Origin: Nitrospira japonica
GTDB lineage: Bacteria; Nitrospirota; Nitrospiria; Nitrospirales; Nitrospiraceae
Direction of reading: 5' to 3'
NCBI RefSeq assembly: GCF_900169565.1
Contig: NZ_LT828648.1
Span: 2,110,876-2,174,875 of the forward strand
DNA length: 64,000 nucleotides
Below the pieces are notes generated by a model that saw nothing but the letters and a program-made list of their open reading frames with translations, made no database searches and had not been told where the DNA came from. Shown one piece after another: positions 59,826-64,000 of this stretch (positions are counted from its first letter, which is position 1; every line of letters starts with the position of its first letter). Both the position numbers and the translations under genes were made by a program.

Positions 59826-62075
59826 ATGTCGGATTCCCACGAATCTTCTCTCCTCGCGACTCTGGCCGAACGGGTTGGCATCGCCTCGGAATATTACGAC
59901 ATCGGCGGGACGTTGCACGTCGCATCCGATGAGACGAAGCGGGCGATTCTCTCCGCGATGGGATTCACTGTCCGTTCGACTGAAGATCTCGCTGCAGCGT
60001 TGGAAGATTGGGATGAAGCGCCCTGGCGCCGTCCGTGCGAGCCGGTGCTGGTGGTGCGAGATGGGGCCGGCGAACCGGTGGTGCGCTGCTGTCTCATACT
60101 TGAAGACGGTAAAGAACGATCGGCGGTCGTGCGATGGACGATCGCGGACGAAAGCGGGCAACCGCTGCGGTCCGGTGAAGCGGGCCCTGGCCTATCGGCG
60201 GCCGAAGCGAGATGTGTGGACGGGCAACGGCGGGTCAAACTGGATTGCCGCCTGCCGGGTGACCTGCCGATCGGCTATTACCAGGTGACGGTTCAGGCAT
60301 CGGGACTGGCCGGCGGTTCGTCCGGGACGATGCGTTTGATCGTGGCCCCGCAGCAGTGCTATTTGCCGCCTGCGCTTGCGGATCACCGGCGTATTTGGGG
60401 CGTGGCGCTGCAACTCTATTCATTGTCGTCGAATCGAAATTGGGGCTGCGGAGACTTTACGGATCTGGGCGCGGTGGTCGAATGGGCCGGTACCTCGCTG
60501 GGCGCGGGCTTGATCGGTCTCAATCCACTGCACGCACTGCGGAACAGCGCCCCGCACCATACGAGCCCGTATGCACCCGTCACGCGCCTCTTTCTCAATG
60601 AGCTCTATATTGATCTCGAACGGTTGCCGGAATTCTGGGCCTCCCAAGAGGCGCAGCGTCGGTTCCAAGCGCCGGAGTTCCAGGCCAAGCTCAAGGCTCT
60701 GCGCGAGAGCCGCCGGGTAGACTATGGCGCCATTGCCGACGCTAAGCGGAACTTGTTGGATTTAGCCTATCGGCAATTCTTGACGGAGCACTATGCCGGG
60801 CAGGAGCCTGACTTACAGCCGAAGACCGCCCGCGCCAAGGTGCTCGAGCGGTTTATTCGGGCCGAAGGCGAGCCGCTCGAACTGTATGCCACGTTCCAGA
60901 CGCTGGAAGAGGAACGCCGACTGATTCAACCGACCGCCTCGTCGTGGCGCGATTGGCCCGCACAGTTTCAATCCCCCGGGCCGGCCGTGCGCGAATATGG
61001 GAAGCGGCATCGAAAGCGCCTGAGATTCTTTCAGTATATTCAGTGGGTTGCGTCTGAACAATTGGGCGAAAACCGGCGACGGTCGGAACAGGCAGGCATG
61101 ACAATCGGATTGTACAACGATCTGGCTTTGGGCGCGGAGCGGTTCGGCGCCGAGTCCTGGATGTTTCAGTCGACGCTTGCGCTTGAGGCGGATTGCGGCG
61201 CGCCCCCGGACTCCTTGGGACCGGAGGGTCAGAATTGGGGATTGCCGCCGGTCAATCCGCTGGCGTTGCGTTCCAGCGGGTATGAACTGATCATCCGCCT
61301 GCTGCGCAACAACCTCCGGTTCGGCGGCGCGATTAGGCTGGATCATGTGATGGCGCTGTGCCGGCTCTTCTGGATCCCGCGCGGAAAACCGGCGGCGGAG
61401 GGGACGTATGTGCACTATCCGTTCGAAGACCTGCTGGCCATTGTCGCACTGGAGAGCGTGCGGGCGAAGACGTTGGTCATTGGCGAGGATCTCGGCACCG
61501 TCCCCGATTGGGTGCGGGAGGAACTGGCAAAAGCCGGTGTTCTATCCTATCGCGTCTTCTATTTCGAACGTCACGGCGATGGAACCTGCAAAGCGCCGAA
61601 TGAATATCCCGAACAGTCGCTTGCCGTGGTCGGCACGCACGATCTGCCGACCTTGACCGGGTTCTGGTCCGGCCAGGATCTGCAGGTTCGAGCGGCGCTG
61701 GGTACCTCGGGAGATGATGACGCCAAACGTCGGGCATGGGAGGACCGTCGACGGGATAAAGGGCGCATGCTGGAGGCGCTCGCCCGTGAAGGCTTGTTGC
61801 CGGAAGGTGTCTCCATCGACCCGGACTCGACCCCCTCGATGACGCCGGCTCTGTGCCAAGCGATCCATGTCTACCTCGCCCGCAGCATGTCCGCCGTCGT
61901 GTTGGCCAATCTGGAGGATGGTTTGGAGGAACTGTCGCAGACCAACCTGCCTGGCACGATCGATTCCCATCCCAATTGGAATAGAAAGTATGCCGTATCG
62001 GTGGAAGCCCTGCCTGCCGACCCTCGTTTGCACGACCTGGCCGCCGTCTTGCGTTCCACACGCCCTCTAGGCTAA
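59826..62075 (+). CDS. malQ: 4-alpha-glucanotransferase (amylomaltase) MalQ
   Basis: A 749-residue GH77 enzyme with an N-terminal beta domain of about 180 residues, as in the long MalQ type. The GH77 barrel begins RIWGVALQLYSLSSNRNWGC and continues LIGLNPLHALRNSAPHHTSP. Catalytic residues lie in GAIRLDHVMALCRLFWIP (nucleophile Asp) and LVIGEDLGTVPDWV (acid/base Glu), then VGTHDLPTL. It disproportionates maltodextrins and would remodel glucan made by the GlgE operon 50 kb away. It appears to be a single-gene unit. Confidence 0.93.
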   Translation: MSDSHESSLLATLAERVGIASEYYDIGGTLHVASDETKRAILSAMGFTVRSTEDLAAALEDWDEAPWRRPCEPVLVVRDGAGEPVVRCCLILEDGKERSAVVRWTIADESGQPLRSGEAGPGLSAAEARCVDGQRRVKLDCRLPGDLPIGYYQVTVQASGLAGGSSGTMRLIVAPQQCYLPPALADHRRIWGVALQLYSLSSNRNWGCGDFTDLGAVVEWAGTSLGAGLIGLNPLHALRNSAPHHTSPYAPVTRLFLNELYIDLERLPEFWASQEAQRRFQAPEFQAKLKALRESRRVDYGAIADAKRNLLDLAYRQFLTEHYAGQEPDLQPKTARAKVLERFIRAEGEPLELYATFQTLEEERRLIQPTASSWRDWPAQFQSPGPAVREYGKRHRKRLRFFQYIQWVASEQLGENRRRSEQAGMTIGLYNDLALGAERFGAESWMFQSTLALEADCGAPPDSLGPEGQNWGLPPVNPLALRSSGYELIIRLLRNNLRFGGAIRLDHVMALCRLFWIPRGKPAAEGTYVHYPFEDLLAIVALESVRAKTLVIGEDLGTVPDWVREELAKAGVLSYRVFYFERHGDGTCKAPNEYPEQSLAVVGTHDLPTLTGFWSGQDLQVRAALGTSGDDDAKRRAWEDRRRDKGRMLEALAREGLLPEGVSIDPDSTPSMTPALCQAIHVYLARSMSAVVLANLEDGLEELSQTNLPGTIDSHPNWNRKYAVSVEALPADPRLHDLAAVLRSTRPLG

Positions 62076-62160
62076 GACCTTCCGTCGGGATGGAGGTTTC
62101 GTCGGCATCCTTTCCTAATAAGGGACGGGATCTCCAGACCCTTCGTCGCGGACGTTCAAG

Positions 62161-63315
62161 ATGAACAAGCAGAACCGCATTCTCCTGGCCGTCGCGGGAG
62201 TCGTCTTTCTTGCCATCGTGATTCTCGAAACCGCTGCGCCGGCGAACATCGTCGCCGCATACGGTTTGGTGTTTCCCATTTTGCTGGTCGCACGGCTGCG
62301 CAATCGGGTGTTGATGGTGCTGGCGGTCGTCTGCTGTGTGGCGGCGACCTATCTAGGGCTCATGCAGCCCACGAAGCCTGGGCGTTTTCAGGCCGCGGTC
62401 ATCAATCGCTCGGTCGTCGCGGGCGTGTTGATGGTGGTGGCGTATGTCGGCATGACATGGGAAGAGCGGAAGGCGAGGGAAGAGGCGTCAAAGGCGGCTC
62501 TCGCACAACAGACCGAAAGTCTGCTGCGTGCCAATACGCTGTTGGTGGACGCGAAAGATCAATTGAATCGTTCGGAGCGTCTGGCGGCCGTCGGGCAGCT
62601 CGTGGCCTCCGTCGCTCACGAAGTCGGGACGCCGCTGCATTCGATCGCGTGGCATGTGCAGGCCTTGGCCGAGGAGCCGGGTGTCACGCCGGCCATGAAG
62701 AAGCGCATCACGGTCATCGACGAGCAGTTAAATCGTGTGGTCCGAATCATTCAAGACCTGCTGTCTTCGACCAGACAGCGGAAGCCCGAACCCGTGTGGA
62801 TGTCGACGGAACGGGTCATCAATCCCGCCACGGCGCTGATGGAACCGGCGTTCCACGCGAAAGGGGTGTCGTTAAGCACCGAGTTGGCCATCGGAATTCC
62901 GCATGTATGGGCCGATGCGGAGAAGGTGCATCAAGTGCTGGTCAACCTGCTGGCGAACGCCTTGGCAGCGACGGCCCAACATGGCTCGGTCATCGTGCAA
63001 GCGAGCGGTCGCCCCGCTACGGCGGAGGAAGTGGACGTGGCGCGACGGATGGCCCCGGACATGACGGCGATGATGGTGACCATCGCCGTGCGTGACACGG
63101 GGGTGGGGATGCCGGCGGCGGACGTCCAGCGGGCCTTTCATCCATTTTTCACCACGAAGGAAGTTGGCAAAGGAACCGGATTGGGACTATTCTTGAGCCG
63201 TGAAACGGTGACGGCGCATGGAGGGAGCCTGTCCCTCCAGAGCGAAGCCGGTCGCGGAACTGTGGTGACGGTGATATTGCCCGGGAAGATGCCGAATCCA
63301 AGCGCAACGGTATAG
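62161..63315 (+). CDS. Membrane histidine kinase
   Basis: A 384-residue kinase. Three to four N-terminal membrane helices ([67 protein letters not shown]) with almost no periplasmic loop suggest sensing within the membrane. A coiled linker leads to HisKA with His153 in [16 protein letters not shown]. The HATPase has [16 protein letters not shown] and [11 protein letters not shown]. The NtrC-type regulator follows after eight bases, making a two-component pair. Confidence 0.92.
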   Translation: MNKQNRILLAVAGVVFLAIVILETAAPANIVAAYGLVFPILLVARLRNRVLMVLAVVCCVAATYLGLMQPTKPGRFQAAVINRSVVAGVLMVVAYVGMTWEERKAREEASKAALAQQTESLLRANTLLVDAKDQLNRSERLAAVGQLVASVAHEVGTPLHSIAWHVQALAEEPGVTPAMKKRITVIDEQLNRVVRIIQDLLSSTRQRKPEPVWMSTERVINPATALMEPAFHAKGVSLSTELAIGIPHVWADAEKVHQVLVNLLANALAATAQHGSVIVQASGRPATAEEVDVARRMAPDMTAMMVTIAVRDTGVGMPAADVQRAFHPFFTTKEVGKGTGLGLFLSRETVTAHGGSLSLQSEAGRGTVVTVILPGKMPNPSATV

Positions 63316-63323
63316 AGACAATC

Positions 63324-64000
63324 ATGAAAACTGCGACGATTGTGGTGGTTGACGACGATGCGGTGGCCCGTGAGCTGTTGGCGGAAGCGTTGAAGAAAGA
63401 AGGCTATAACGTTGAGGCCTTCGGGAGCGGCGAAGAGGCGATCGCACGCGGACGTGAAGGGTCGGTGGACCTCGTGCTCACCGATATCCGCATGGGGGCG
63501 GTGGACGGCCTGACGGTGTTACGCGAGTTTAAGCGGACAAGCCCGGATACCGCCGTCGTCGTGCTGACGGCCTTCGGCTCGCTGGAAGGCGCGATCGAGG
63601 CCATCAAGCAGGGTGCCTACGACTATTTGGCCAAGCCGTTCAAGAAGGAGGAGATCAAACTCGTCGTCGAACGGAGCTTGGATCATTGCCGTCTGGTCCG
63701 GGAAAATGCGCGATTCCGGGAAGAGCTGAAAGGTAAAGAGGATTGGTCGCCGCTGGTGGGCAGCAGCCCTGCCATGCTCGAAGTCTATAAGCTGGTCGCC
63801 CGGGTGTCGGAAGGCAAGAGCACGGTATTGTTGCAGGGCGAAAGCGGAACCGGAAAGGAACTGATCGCCCGTGCCATCCATGCGAACGGACCCCGGCGTG
63901 AGAATACGTTCGTGCCTGTAAATTGCGGAGCGCTTCCGGACGCGCTGCTCGAATCGGAGATGTTCGGGCATGAGAAGGGTGCATTTACCGGAGCGGTGGG
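63324..64000 (+). CDS. Sigma-54-dependent NtrC-type response regulator, cut by window end
   Basis: The first 225 residues are present. The receiver has [13 protein letters not shown], phospho-Asp54 in [13 protein letters not shown] and KPFKKEEI. The AAA+ domain follows with Walker [15 protein letters not shown] and the sigma-54-contact GAFTGA at the window edge. The rest of the AAA+ domain and the DNA-binding domain lie beyond the window. It is encoded right after its likely kinase and should activate sigma-54 promoters. Confidence 0.93.
   Translation, partial: MKTATIVVVDDDAVARELLAEALKKEGYNVEAFGSGEEAIARGREGSVDLVLTDIRMGAVDGLTVLREFKRTSPDTAVVVLTAFGSLEGAIEAIKQGAYDYLAKPFKKEEIKLVVERSLDHCRLVRENARFREELKGKEDWSPLVGSSPAMLEVYKLVARVSEGKSTVLLQGESGTGKELIARAIHANGPRRENTFVPVNCGALPDALLESEMFGHEKGAFTGAV

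Overview
The window looks like chromosomal DNA of a Nitrospira-type bacterium (phylum Nitrospirota). That is inferred from the gene mix: a GlgE-type glucan operon with a TreT-like synthase, hybrid kinases with c-di-GMP output, a squalene-synthase homologue, a cupredoxin, c-type cytochrome and RpoS-like sigma factor. No rRNA or other marker proves it. Base composition is uneven. About 27-50 kb is GC-rich, while 11-26.8 kb and 50.5-57.6 kb are visibly AT-richer and carry accessory genes.

Layout. 1-10.9 kb: a forward operon that can take NDP-glucose to trehalose (TreT-like GT4), to maltose (TreS), to maltose 1-phosphate (stand-alone maltokinase), to alpha-1,4-glucan (GlgE) and to branched glucan (GlgB), with a GT81-like glycosyltransferase and a small mechanosensitive-type membrane protein embedded. 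11.0-26.8 kb: a mobile element integrated at the 3' end of tRNA-Ala(CGC). Its proposed ends are a 14-bp direct repeat (11016-11029 and 26789-26802). The large serine recombinase runs into the tRNA gene, and joining the two repeats would give the recombinase a longer, in-frame C terminus now stranded at the far left end. Cargo: a DUF3696-type AAA ATPase with an unrecognised partner protein, a secreted thermonuclease, a tight five-gene operon for a MotA/MotB (ZorA/ZorB)-like membrane motor with a vWA-like protein, and a phage packaging module (TerS, TerL, XkdF-like protein) without portal or capsid genes.

27-31.4 kb: a reverse-strand signalling cluster (HPt protein, hybrid histidine kinase, diguanylate cyclase, receiver protein). 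31.5-50.1 kb: core and housekeeping genes, including YqeY, an MFS transporter, glutathione peroxidase, HtpX, cupredoxin, squalene/phytoene synthase, a four-gene Fe-S cluster, tRNA-Pro(CGG), alanine dehydrogenase, acylphosphatase, RpoS-like sigma factor, Apt, a DksA-like protein, QueC, a 55-residue membrane protein, cytochrome c, a lipid-anchored Band 7 protein, an MscS-type channel and a PilZ protein.

50.1-57.9 kb: a second accessory region with a complete His-Xaa-Ser (Hxs) system: precursor HxsA with six H-x-S repeats, HxsD, and radical-SAM maturases HxsB and HxsC. Around it are gene remnants (a PilZ 5' end, an HlyD 3' end), a second thermonuclease and small exported proteins. 58-64 kb: an exported protein, a DUF72 protein, amylomaltase MalQ, and a histidine kinase with an NtrC-type regulator cut by the window end.

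The strongest candidates for undescribed biology are the motor/vWA operon, the ATPase/partner pair, the Hxs locus and the integration-dependent C terminus of the integrase.
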